Of a stretch of 21,392 bases of DNA, positions 5,960-12,821 are shown in pieces; the stretch's first letter is position 1, and every line of letters starts with the position of its first letter. The position numbers and the translations under genes were made by a program. The notes below the pieces were generated by a model, which was not told the origin of the DNA, searched no databases, and was given only the letters and a program-made list of their open reading frames with translations. The stretch covers positions 1 to 21,392 of IMG/VR virus record IMGVR_UViG_3300046516_000224. The stretch is one strand, 5' to 3'. Source of the stretch: a virus.

Positions 5960-6247
5960 CTACTCAGCCTCAGTAACCTCATCCGCAACAGCAGTTTTAC
6001 CAAAGAACAACTTGACAGTGTCTCGAACCAGTCCAATAAAGAACCCACCGAAACCCATGACGGGCCAGATGACGATAGCAAGACTTCGGTACCAAGTACA
6101 GACCATCAGTCCCAGATCCTTGCCGTACTTCTGTCGGTATTCCTTGAGACTAAGACCATTCTCCAGAAGATCACCCAGTGTAGTGACTGCACCAATGGCC
6201 CAGATCAATCCACCAAGCACAATCCCAAACATTTCCCAGTTATTCAT
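5960..6247 (-). CDS. Membrane protein with two transmembrane segments, 95 aa
   Basis: From the ATG at 6247 (GGAGAAGGA just upstream) the protein has a hydrophobic segment at about residues 5-26 (MFGIVLGGLIWAIGAVTTLG). A short charged loop (LKEYRQKYGKD) follows, then a second hydrophobic segment at about 56-77 (AIVIWPVMGFGGFFIGLV) and an acidic end. An in-frame ATG at 6328 exists but lacks a ribosome site. The two-span layout with a charged tail could suit a holin or another phage membrane protein, but there is no lysis gene beside it. Confidence 0.65.
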   Translation of the reverse strand: MNNWEMFGIVLGGLIWAIGAVTTLGDLLENGLSLKEYRQKYGKDLGLMVCTWYRSLAIVIWPVMGFGGFFIGLVRDTVKLFFGKTAVADEVTEAE

Positions 6248-6333
6248 TTCCTTCTCCTCTTCTAAGTGACCAGCAAGACCAGGGGACTTTCCGATATGCC
6301 TCATGGCTACGGCAATACCCCTGACCAAGCTAG

Positions 6334-6960
6334 TTACTCAGACTGCCACTTGTGAATGGTGTCGCCCTCTAGAAGAACCTTGTAGCTTGCGTTCAGCTCC
6401 CGAAGGTACACTACCATGCCCTCTGCCTTCCAGCCAAGCATAGCCTTTGAGCCGTGCTTGGTCAAGTCATCCCGAAGTGCAGGCAGATCAAGATCATAGA
6501 ATGACCCTGCAAACAGAGTAGGAACAATATACAGATTGGGAACAGTGGAGAGTGCCTCAGTAGGATGCAGTACTTCATACCAGCGAGGTGCATTGAAGAG
6601 GCTGAAACGCTTCTCCTTCAGACCATATCCGCGCTGGATACCTGAACCCCACCACTCACCATAATGGTCACCAGGACCAAGGATCTTTACCAGCTCCTCA
6701 GCATTCTCCGAAACCCAGCGAGCGAATCCGAAGTTGTCACTCTGCTTAGTAGGCTGAAGGAAACGACTGCGGGACTGTGCCCAAATGCTGTACAGATCCT
6801 CACCAATACTGTAGACACCAGGAAGTGCCTGTGAATCATCCATATTGACTGGGTCATACGGACGGATACGGATACAGGAATTGGAACCGTCAATCTTCTC
6901 AGTGACAGTCGCACGCTCCTTGCTCATGCGTGGGATACTGGGCCACTTCTGAAACTCCAT
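6334..6960 (-). CDS. RNA ligase family protein, 208 aa
   Basis: The nucleotidyltransferase motifs of RNA ligases appear in order: TEKIDGSN with the nucleophile K22, SRSR near 63-66, HYGEWWG (E102, motif III), KRFSLFNAPRW (IIIa), KAEGMVVY (E180, motif IV) and YKV (K194, motif V). These enzymes seal RNA nicks using ATP, and in phages often repair tRNA cut by host defences. At 208 residues it is essentially the catalytic domain with no C-terminal extension. The start at 6960 is chosen because a GGAGG (6972-6976) lies 11 bases before it and because the earlier ATG (7020) lies within the preceding 58-codon gene. Confidence 0.85.
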   Translation of the reverse strand: MEFQKWPSIPRMSKERATVTEKIDGSNSCIRIRPYDPVNMDDSQALPGVYSIGEDLYSIWAQSRSRFLQPTKQSDNFGFARWVSENAEELVKILGPGDHYGEWWGSGIQRGYGLKEKRFSLFNAPRWYEVLHPTEALSTVPNLYIVPTLFAGSFYDLDLPALRDDLTKHGSKAMLGWKAEGMVVYLRELNASYKVLLEGDTIHKWQSE

Positions 6961-6979
6961 TGTGGTATATACCTCCGAT

Positions 6980-7156
6980 TTAGTAGCTGTTGAGTGCAGA
7001 CAGTGCAATGGCTCCATCAATAGGATTCAAATGTCCTCTGCGAATACCCTGATGAATGGATACCCTCAGGCTATCAATGTCCTCTTGACTAAGGTCAAGG
7101 TATAAAAGAATATCCAGAGCATTCTCAGCCTCTTGTACTGCGTACTCATAGTTCAT
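6980..7156 (-). CDS. Hypothetical helical protein, 58 aa
   Basis: This short acidic protein reads as two or three helices (VQEAENALDILLYLDL, QEDIDSLRVSIHQGI, then DGAIALSALNSY). It starts at the ATG at 7156 with GGAG seven bases upstream and stops 20 bases before the RNA ligase start, so it is probably co-expressed with the ligase. I do not recognise the family. Its presence rules out the longer N-terminal form of the ligase. Confidence 0.6.
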   Translation of the reverse strand: MNYEYAVQEAENALDILLYLDLSQEDIDSLRVSIHQGIRRGHLNPIDGAIALSALNSY

Positions 7157-7180
7157 TTAGTACTCCAGATTAGTAGTGTC

Positions 7181-7570
7181 TTACTGCGGTGTCAAGTAGG
7201 GTGCCAGGATCACTGTAAGATCAGCTGTTGATCCCAGAGTGTGGGGAATCTGTACACCCTTTGTTGTTCTGGTCAGATTGGTAATGCGTTCTTCAACAAT
7301 ATAAGTGAATCCTTGTGGAAACAGTTCAGTATTGTCTGTGCAAGGCAGAGTAATGCTGAATGTTCCTGGACCACTGCTGTTAGGAGATCCTCCCAGGGTT
7401 CCAGGAAGTACAGCTTCTATTGGGGGAACTGTCAGAAATTGTGAGTCAACTCCATCTGACAAAGCAGGGAGAGACGGAATGAATGTAACTGTACCCGTCT
7501 CCCCTGCTCCGGAGATAAAGTTAATATATTTACCTGTAACAATTATGGTTCTTGCCCCAGTTATTGTCAT
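7181..7570 (-). CDS. Beta-rich protein resembling a phage tail/adhesin domain, 129 aa
   Basis: The chain alternates short beta strands with Gly/Pro/Thr turns. Its opening (ARTIIVTGKYINFISGAGETGTVTF) resembles the N-terminal beta domain repeated in minor tail and carbohydrate-binding proteins of actinobacteriophages. There is no signal peptide or membrane segment. It stands alone between the RNA ligase and an HNH gene, far from any structural gene cluster in this window. It may be a displaced virion decoration domain. The ATG at 7570 has AAGGA upstream. The structural assignment is a judgement from pattern only. Confidence 0.6.
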   Translation of the reverse strand: MTITGARTIIVTGKYINFISGAGETGTVTFIPSLPALSDGVDSQFLTVPPIEAVLPGTLGGSPNSSGPGTFSITLPCTDNTELFPQGFTYIVEERITNLTRTTKGVQIPHTLGSTADLTVILAPYLTPQ

Positions 7571-7594
7571 AAGACTAGTCCTTTATGTGGATTG

Positions 7595-8035
7595 TCAAGC
7601 CACATGTTTCCACTGAGTGTAGGATATGGCGTGAGCTATGGTGGTATGGCTTACTCCATATAGTGTACCCAATTTCCTATGACTATAATTACCCGAAGCA
7701 TATAAACGTCGTATTTCTACGACAGCATCTTCAGTTAACTTAGCATTAAAACAACTGGAACCTTTAGGTGTCCTATCACGAGAGACCCTATCCATTACAT
7801 TATCTAAATTTGTTCCTACAGAAAGATGTGTAGGTTCACAGCATGGACGAGTGTCACAAGAATGTCTTACATGCAGTCCCTTTGGAATAGGACCCTTGAA
7901 TACAAGATAAGCTACTCTGTGAACCTTTTGTGACTTACCCTCATACCAAATATTTCCATAACCACCTTTATCCAATGATCCTGTCCATATTTGGCAGTCT
8001 CCTCTTTTAACTAGTCTTCTAGTAAGCCTATCCAT
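7595..8035 (-). CDS. HNH homing endonuclease with C-terminal HTH
   Basis: The core HRVAYLVFKGPIPKG, HSCDTRPCCEP and HLSVGTNLDNVMDR is the HNH_3-type fold: two His, zinc-binding Cys, and the N at the end of the motif. The C-terminal 45 residues (KLTEDAVVEIRRLY, YSHRKLGTLYGVSHTTI) form a helix-turn-helix of the kind homing nucleases use to bind target DNA. It overlaps the end of the recA-like gene by eight bases and looks A+T-richer than that gene. It probably targets the recA-like locus of related phages that lack it, which is how free-standing HNH genes usually spread. Confidence 0.85.
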   Translation of the reverse strand: MDRLTRRLVKRGDCQIWTGSLDKGGYGNIWYEGKSQKVHRVAYLVFKGPIPKGLHVRHSCDTRPCCEPTHLSVGTNLDNVMDRVSRDRTPKGSSCFNAKLTEDAVVEIRRLYASGNYSHRKLGTLYGVSHTTIAHAISYTQWKHVA

Positions 8036-9083
8036 TACTCTTTACAGCAGTTTCTAAGGTCAACTTTGAAATTTCTCCCATTAGTATCGGCTTTCCTCGT
8101 AATTCTTCGACTAGAGCATCTCTACCCTGCCACTTGAACTCTTCGTTGTCAAGTGAGGTGTAGTTGAACCACGCACCTGCTCTCCTGATGACCTTGAAGA
8201 CAACAGCCATGGTGATAGTATCACGAAGCATGTCATAGTCACCAGGCTTGAATCCCTTGGCACTGTTCTCAAAGTACATGTCAGCAACAGCAGTCTTCTG
8301 TGGTGCCCCAGCCTTGTTCTTGGTGATCAGGTACTTGACTGTCTGTCCTACCTTGACCTTGCCCAGACCATCAACAGCCTCTTCAATCCAGTCGTCTCTA
8401 CCAATCTTGACACGCTGGTAGAACTGGTAGTTCTTTGCCTTTCCACCAGGCTCCGTAGTAGGGGTTCCATAAGGAGAAAAGCCACCGATCTTATCACGGA
8501 ACTGATTGATGAAGAATCCTACGTAAGGACGGTCATCACTATAGGTATCAGGAATCTTACGGAAGAACTGTCCTACTCGTCTGGCTCCGCCACCAACAGT
8601 AAAGCCCTCCATATCCTTATCCGATTCATCACTTGCAATCAGTGCAGGATATGAATCAAGAACAATGGCATCAAAGACATTCTCACGTCCTGCATCAAGG
8701 ATCTCCTGGAAACAGAGTTCCATATTATTGTGCTCGAATACCTCTACTCTATTGTTGTCAACACCATGAGCTTCTGCCCATTCAGGGTTGTAGGGTTCAG
8801 ATGCTACCCAGAATGCAGAATAGTTCTTGTCTTTAGCCTGATTGACTGCAATGGTGTGCAGAACAGTCGTAGTCTTACTAGCACTGGACTCCCCGACTAT
8901 CTCAATCCATCTGTTAGTAGGCCAACCTCCACCTAATGCAACATCTAGAGACAGAATGCCAGAAGTCTGGCGTGGTGGAACATAGATTTCACTGGCACTG
9001 ATAAGAGGCTTCAAGCCCTTCTTTACAAGAGCCTTGTTCTGCTTTTCCCTGAATAACTTTAACTTCTGTGCCTGGTCTTCCAT
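8028..9083 (-). CDS. RecA/UvsX-like recombinase
   Basis: This ATP-dependent strand-exchange protein shows the RecA core. Walker A is GESSASKTT (residues 64-72), E96 is the probable catalytic glutamate, Walker B is DAIVLDS (D143), and INQFRDKIG at about 192-200 is followed by TTEPGGKAKNYQ, matching the RecA L2/GGxALKFY region. At 351 residues it has normal RecA length. The glycine that usually precedes the Walker A lysine is serine here. A GGGAG site lies five bases before the ATG at 9083. It would work with the SSB, Cas4-like nuclease and resolvase-like protein in phage recombination or recombination-dependent replication. Confidence 0.9.
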   Translation of the reverse strand: MEDQAQKLKLFREKQNKALVKKGLKPLISASEIYVPPRQTSGILSLDVALGGGWPTNRWIEIVGESSASKTTTVLHTIAVNQAKDKNYSAFWVASEPYNPEWAEAHGVDNNRVEVFEHNNMELCFQEILDAGRENVFDAIVLDSYPALIASDESDKDMEGFTVGGGARRVGQFFRKIPDTYSDDRPYVGFFINQFRDKIGGFSPYGTPTTEPGGKAKNYQFYQRVKIGRDDWIEEAVDGLGKVKVGQTVKYLITKNKAGAPQKTAVADMYFENSAKGFKPGDYDMLRDTITMAVVFKVIRRAGAWFNYTSLDNEEFKWQGRDALVEELRGKPILMGEISKLTLETAVKSNG

Positions 9084-9101
9084 ACATCTCCCATAAATAG
9101 A

Positions 9102-9140
9102 GGAAGGGACTGATAGATGTTGAGTCTATCAGTCCCTTCC
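9102..9140 (-). terminator. Strong 16-bp perfect hairpin
   Basis: Two arms, 9102-9117 and 9125-9140, are exact inverted complements of 16 bases around a seven-base loop. It is the strongest stem seen in the window. It lies between the membrane-protein gene and the recA-like gene. On the minus strand it is followed by TCTATTTAT, only moderately U-rich. It is symmetrical enough to act on either strand. It is probably a terminator or a transcript-processing site ahead of recA. Confidence 0.75.
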
Positions 9141-9148
9141 GACACTGT

Positions 9149-9385
9149 CTAGTCCTGCGAATCAAAGTACTCTTGTGCGTTCTTCTTGAAAATTGCTGTA
9201 GATTTTGCTTCCTTCCAGTACTCGACGTGAATCAACACAACAAGTACTACGGAAAGCACAGTAGCCACATAACTTGAGAGCGCATACAGTGAGGTATACG
9301 CACCGGTCTGCACAACCTGGTGATCCCAGTAGGCTGCCACAGTGGGATAGACAATAGTACGGAACCAAAGCATGAACCTAGTCAT
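9149..9385 (-). CDS. Small membrane protein, 78 aa
   Basis: The ATG at 9385 is preferred over 9421 because GGGTGG lies just upstream and it gives only an eight-base overlap with the previous gene. The protein has a strongly hydrophobic segment at about residues 32-53 (YALSSYVATVLSVVLVVLIH), preceded by a possible weaker one near residues 8-20, and a charged cytoplasm-like tail (KEAKSTAIFKKNAQEYFDSQD). It forms a pair with the next small membrane protein. Holin or membrane-accessory roles are possible but nothing confirms them. Confidence 0.6.
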   Translation of the reverse strand: MTRFMLWFRTIVYPTVAAYWDHQVVQTGAYTSLYALSSYVATVLSVVLVVLIHVEYWKEAKSTAIFKKNAQEYFDSQD

Positions 9386-9572
9386 TACTACCACCCGTCT
9401 CAGCCCAGATACCTGACACAAGCGCCATGGCTACCAGAAAACCCACTACACTCCAGGAGTATGTGCTCAAACCCTTACTAAGGCTCATTACGATACCGAA
9501 TCCTGCCCCTGAAGCAGAGACGCGGGAGATAAAACGTAGTGTTGAAACCTTGATGCCCCTTGCTGCCTTCAT
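9378..9572 (-). CDS. Small membrane protein, 64 aa
   Basis: The basic N-terminus (MKAARGIKVSTLRFISR) is followed by two hydrophobic stretches, a Gly-rich one near residues 22-33 and WSVVGFLVAMALVSGIWA near 40-57. It ends in a short acidic tail. ATG codons at 9581 and 9572 are both possible. The latter shares a base with the HNH stop (TAATG), a style repeated elsewhere here, so it is chosen. It overlaps the next membrane-protein gene by eight bases. Function is unknown. Confidence 0.55.
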   Translation of the reverse strand: MKAARGIKVSTLRFISRVSASGAGFGIVMSLSKGLSTYSWSVVGFLVAMALVSGIWAETGGSND

Positions 9573-9877
9573 TAGCGGCATACCACCTTGTCTCTGCGGT
9601 TACGGTCAATCTTCTTTAGTGTCTTACTACTGGGCTTTTCATACCAGTAGTTGTTGAACTCTACCCGACCAGTCGTATTCGACTTTGCCGAGTTGCACCA
9701 GATGTGCGACAGCTGTAGATTTTCCATATCATCACTGCCTCCTCTGGAAACAGGCTTGATATGGTCTACGTTGCAGTCACGGATATCCGCAAATCTGAAA
9801 CAGATCTGACAGATACCTTCATCCCTCAGATACAGCTCATGCAGAACCTGCATTCCCATACCATGATGGCCGGTCAC
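9572..9877 (-). CDS. HNH endonuclease, 101 aa
   Basis: This is a compact HNH nuclease. CQIC and VDHIKPVSRGGSDDMENLQLSH carry the catalytic D-H pair and conserved N, and WCNSAKSN provides the last motif. It belongs to the McrA/common HNH group. The start is GTG at 9877, chosen for the GGAGG site five bases upstream. It lies ten bases after the reductase stop, so a homing-type insertion next to the reductase gene is likely. A basic C-terminal tail (KTLKKIDRNRRDK) could contact DNA. Confidence 0.85.
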   Translation of the reverse strand: MTGHHGMGMQVLHELYLRDEGICQICFRFADIRDCNVDHIKPVSRGGSDDMENLQLSHIWCNSAKSNTTGRVEFNNYWYEKPSSKTLKKIDRNRRDKVVCR

Positions 9878-9886
9878 TTCTTCCTC

Positions 9887-11815
9887 CTAGACTAGGTCTA
9901 CTGTTTCACAACCTCCATCAGCAGAGCAAGCAAGTGTCTGTGACCCTACAGTCTGGTCGTACAGTTCATACCAACTCAGCTCTTCCCAAGGGAGATCGTC
10001 TGGCATCTGCGATACTAGTTCTTCATACTGTGCCTTGTCAACACTCTCATATGGAGCCTGCTGATAGACATGATCGGAGTACGGAAGGAAGGCTACACCA
10101 GACAGCTCATCAAAGTGTTCCCAGACCCATGCTGCTGTAGGCAGCCATTCGTTCTCCTGCACAGTGATCGTAACAGAAGGCTTGTGCTCTGTCCAGTGAT
10201 GCTGATAGGTAAGCCAGAGATCCAAGTGGTCTACTGCTCCCAGATCCTTGCGTGTCAGTGCGCCTTCTGGTGCCTTGACTGGGAAGGAGAATACCATAGT
10301 CGCAGCAGGATTGGTTACGTCATCCTCATGCGGAACTCCGAAGTCAACCATAAGACGGGTAAGAGGGTCCTTCTTATCAGCTCTGACTCTGCGAATATAG
10401 TACTCGTCATGCCAGGGATGCATTCCACTTGCCACATTTGCAAGCTGAGAAGTAGTTCCTTCAGGTTTTACACAGGTTACTGCCGCAGAAGGATTGATAC
10501 CCATCTGCTGAGACATACTTCTATTGGTAACGACTGCTTGTTCGCGCAGTTTGTCAAGCCATTCCTCCAACAGCTCCTGTCCTTCGCTGCCATTCAATAC
10601 AGGATGACCCAGTTGTCCAGTCATGGATACGCCTAGAAGTCTTTCTGCTTCTGTATTCTCTTTCCATATAGGGCGAAGATAGGTGAAGTCAGTAAGAGTA
10701 GACTGCCAGGTTCCAAAGGCAGTTGCAGCAACTACTTTGTCCATCAAATCACGGAGAGTATCCTCTGCCTTGACAATTACTGTGGAAAGGTTGCAGAACT
10801 GATAAGGTCTGAGAATAATTTCGGAGCAAGGGTTTGTTCCATAATCGATATCGGGACTTCTACGTCCATACTTACTGGCCTGATTTCTTGAAGCCTCTCG
10901 GTTGAAGATCCCTCTCTCACCAGACTTGGAATCATAGATATTTCTCCACTCCTCCATGAACTCAGACTGTGAGGGACGACTATTGTACACTGCTGAAATG
11001 TTACAGAGTGCTCTGTATCCATGGTCCTTCCACCATTCTCCTGACTTTGCATTTGCCAGCTCCTTGTCATCGAAATCAGTCAGCCCAATCAAAGCAGCAC
11101 GTCTGACTCCGCCAACAACTACAACGCTGGCAATCTTGCATACGATGTCAAAGACCTCAAGAGATGTCAACTGGCGTCCTTGTGCAGCATTGAACTTGTC
11201 AGAGACGAAAACAAACAGATCTTCCAAGGGTTCCGGCCCGCTAGAACGTCCCCCAAACGTCTTTAAACGGCTGCCTGCGGGACGAACAGCGCTGGTATCC
11301 CACTCCGGGTAGAAACCCTTGTACAAGGACGTTACAAGCTCTCTCAAAGCCTTGGCCCAACCCTCTTTGGAATCCTCTACAGTAATAATTCCATGGTCTC
11401 CGGAATACCATGTCTTTTCTACAATAGGTAGTTTCTCTACATACATATTCTCTACAGAGAAACCTACTCCTGTTCCATTCATAAGAATATAAAGTAATTC
11501 GTCAAATGCTTCTACGCTATCCATAGGAAGATAGCTGCAATTGTAACCAGCAATGTGGCTACGTTCCAGTGCTGGACCAGCAGTCATCAGAGCACGCATG
11601 GAGCCAAGTGCCTCCAGGTTTACAAACTTCTCCCTTAGAAAAGGGAGAGCGCCATTGGCATCCACCTTGTAGTTGTCCTCAATATGCTGTGCCATGTAAT
11701 TCAGGTAACGATCTGCGCTCTCTTCCCAGGATTCTCTACGTTGCTTAGCATCATCCCAGCGGGCATATCTACTAATTGCGATAAAGGATTGATAGGGGCT
11801 CATCTTTACTGTCAT
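9887..11815 (-). CDS. Adenosylcobalamin-dependent (class II) ribonucleotide reductase
   Basis: The enzyme reduces ribonucleotides to deoxyribonucleotides using a B12-derived radical. The active-site set fits the monomeric class II type: C93 in NCSYLP, C330 in NPCSEII with E332, and C341 in FCNLS. The 11-residue gap between the last two is the one known from Lactobacillus leichmannii RTPR. C630 and C636 at the end (LACSADGGC) would form the swinging redox pair. GTGVGFSVE and KPEGTTSQL are further signatures. At 642 aa it is shorter than the roughly 740-residue bacterial RTPR. The ATG at 11815 has GGAG ten bases upstream. No thioredoxin or B12 gene is seen nearby, so host reductants and cobalamin are presumably used. 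Confidence 0.93.
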   Translation of the reverse strand: MTVKMSPYQSFIAISRYARWDDAKQRRESWEESADRYLNYMAQHIEDNYKVDANGALPFLREKFVNLEALGSMRALMTAGPALERSHIAGYNCSYLPMDSVEAFDELLYILMNGTGVGFSVENMYVEKLPIVEKTWYSGDHGIITVEDSKEGWAKALRELVTSLYKGFYPEWDTSAVRPAGSRLKTFGGRSSGPEPLEDLFVFVSDKFNAAQGRQLTSLEVFDIVCKIASVVVVGGVRRAALIGLTDFDDKELANAKSGEWWKDHGYRALCNISAVYNSRPSQSEFMEEWRNIYDSKSGERGIFNREASRNQASKYGRRSPDIDYGTNPCSEIILRPYQFCNLSTVIVKAEDTLRDLMDKVVAATAFGTWQSTLTDFTYLRPIWKENTEAERLLGVSMTGQLGHPVLNGSEGQELLEEWLDKLREQAVVTNRSMSQQMGINPSAAVTCVKPEGTTSQLANVASGMHPWHDEYYIRRVRADKKDPLTRLMVDFGVPHEDDVTNPAATMVFSFPVKAPEGALTRKDLGAVDHLDLWLTYQHHWTEHKPSVTITVQENEWLPTAAWVWEHFDELSGVAFLPYSDHVYQQAPYESVDKAQYEELVSQMPDDLPWEELSWYELYDQTVGSQTLACSADGGCETVDLV

Positions 11816-11841
11816 AGAATAAAACTCCGCTGGGATAGTAA

Positions 11842-12255
11842 TTATAGATTCGTAATGTGCTGTCCGCCACCAGCATTCAACAATGCAATGGAGGCAGTAA
11901 GAGAAGAAGTTTCTCCGGTCTGTCTAGCAGGTGCCGCAGGAGTTCCATTGTCATCAGCAAGACTTGGAAGACCATAGGTTGACTGCTCAAATCTTGGATG
12001 GTATCCGCACTCACCACAGGCTACTGCAAAGTTTCCGTGCTGCATGTATCTGTCACTGTTGCAGCCTGGACATCTGCCACCCTGCTTCAGACGAATATTG
12101 GAAGCTGGTTTATAGTCATCCTGTTGCGGGATACTTTGCTGCTGTGGTTGCGGAACAGGGGTACTGACTGGATTATATAACCCGTATAAGTCTCTGGCAG
12201 GTGGTGCCGTTTGCTGTGTAGGCTCCCCACTGATCTTATTCGCCCAAAATGACAT
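11842..12255 (-). CDS. Zinc-ribbon protein with disordered arms, 137 aa
   Basis: The middle (about residues 59-86) holds CPGCNSDRY and ACGECGYHPRF, a CxxC...CxxC zinc ribbon. The N-terminal arm is rich in Pro, Gln and Ser (VSTPVPQPQQQSIPQQ) and the C-terminal arm is rich in Ala, Thr, Gly and Ser. Both look unfolded. Such a layout suits an adaptor or nucleic-acid binder. The ATG at 12255 has GGAG six bases upstream. It directly precedes the reductase gene and overlaps the preceding gene by 20 bases. Family unknown. Confidence 0.65.
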   Translation of the reverse strand: MSFWANKISGEPTQQTAPPARDLYGLYNPVSTPVPQPQQQSIPQQDDYKPASNIRLKQGGRCPGCNSDRYMQHGNFAVACGECGYHPRFEQSTYGLPSLADDNGTPAAPARQTGETSSLTASIALLNAGGGQHITNL

Positions 12256-12673
12256 CTTGTTCTCCGTATTTTATTAGACCTTTTTGTAGCATATGGGATA
12301 CGACTGCTGCTGCCACTACATTTCCCATATTCACATTGTTTATTCTGAATTTCATCTGGTCTTCCTCATGCATCTCCGCAAAGGTAGGATCACCACTGAT
12401 AATGGCAGAGGAAGCTGTCTGTGCAGCTATATAGCACAGCAAAGGAAAGTCCCATCCGAATGGAACCAAGGCATGCTTGCGTTCCCACATCTCTTTGGCC
12501 TCTGCTTCCAGTACGTCTGTACTAGCAGGATTCTGGCCGAAGCGAATGGGTTCGTCGCGCATCTTGTGGGGACCTATCATATCCCACATCATTGATCGGG
12601 ATAACTCTATGGTGAGCTGCTGTACCGGATCAATCTCTGGTACAGCAGACACCTCTTCAAATGGATCTATCAC
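12236..12673 (-). CDS. Hypothetical helical protein, 145 aa
   Basis: The start is a GTG at 12673 overlapping the stop of the previous gene (GTGA). After an acidic first 20 residues the chain is predominantly helical, with conserved-looking WDMIGPHKMRDEPI, a hydrophobic CYIAAQTASSAII segment and MGNVVAAAVVSHMLQKGLI near the end. The hydrophobic parts are broken by polar residues, so it is probably soluble. I do not recognise it. Its place between the polymerase and reductase genes suggests a replication-related role, but this is only context. Confidence 0.65.
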   Translation of the reverse strand: MIDPFEEVSAVPEIDPVQQLTIELSRSMMWDMIGPHKMRDEPIRFGQNPASTDVLEAEAKEMWERKHALVPFGWDFPLLCYIAAQTASSAIISGDPTFAEMHEEDQMKFRINNVNMGNVVAAAVVSHMLQKGLIKYGEQDVILGE

Positions 12674-12819
12674 TTATGCTTACTTCTCTTTTCCCCACAC
12701 ACTGTACACTTCTTCTTTCCGTGCTCACCGGGATCAAATGTATGGCCATCTTCTGTACCATACATTTCCTTGTTGGCGTCTCGTCTTGCCTTTTCCAAAC
12801 GGTCATCAATGTCAGACAT
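12670..12819 (-). CDS. Zinc-knuckle-like microprotein, 49 aa
   Basis: From the ATG at 12819 (AAGGA at a suitable distance, formed by the end of the polymerase gene) the protein has a charged helix (DDRLEKARRDANKEMYG), then HTFDPGEHGKKKCTVCGEKRSKHK. The CTVC pair with flanking His residues looks like a small zinc knuckle. It starts two bases after the polymerase stop and ends in a GTGA overlap, so it is tied to both neighbours. Function is unknown. Confidence 0.65.
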   Translation of the reverse strand: MSDIDDRLEKARRDANKEMYGTEDGHTFDPGEHGKKKCTVCGEKRSKHK

Positions 12820-12821
12820 AT

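Noticed and set aside
6248-6333. Inverted CAGGGG/CCCCTG pair in the gap before the RNA ligase end
   Set aside because: Six pairs around a 33-base loop are too weak to call a hairpin or terminator.
7594-7600. TTGACA-like -35 element before the beta-rich protein gene
   Set aside because: It lies over the HNH stop codon, and no TATAAT-like hexamer occurs at 16-18 bases. It is not convincing as a promoter.
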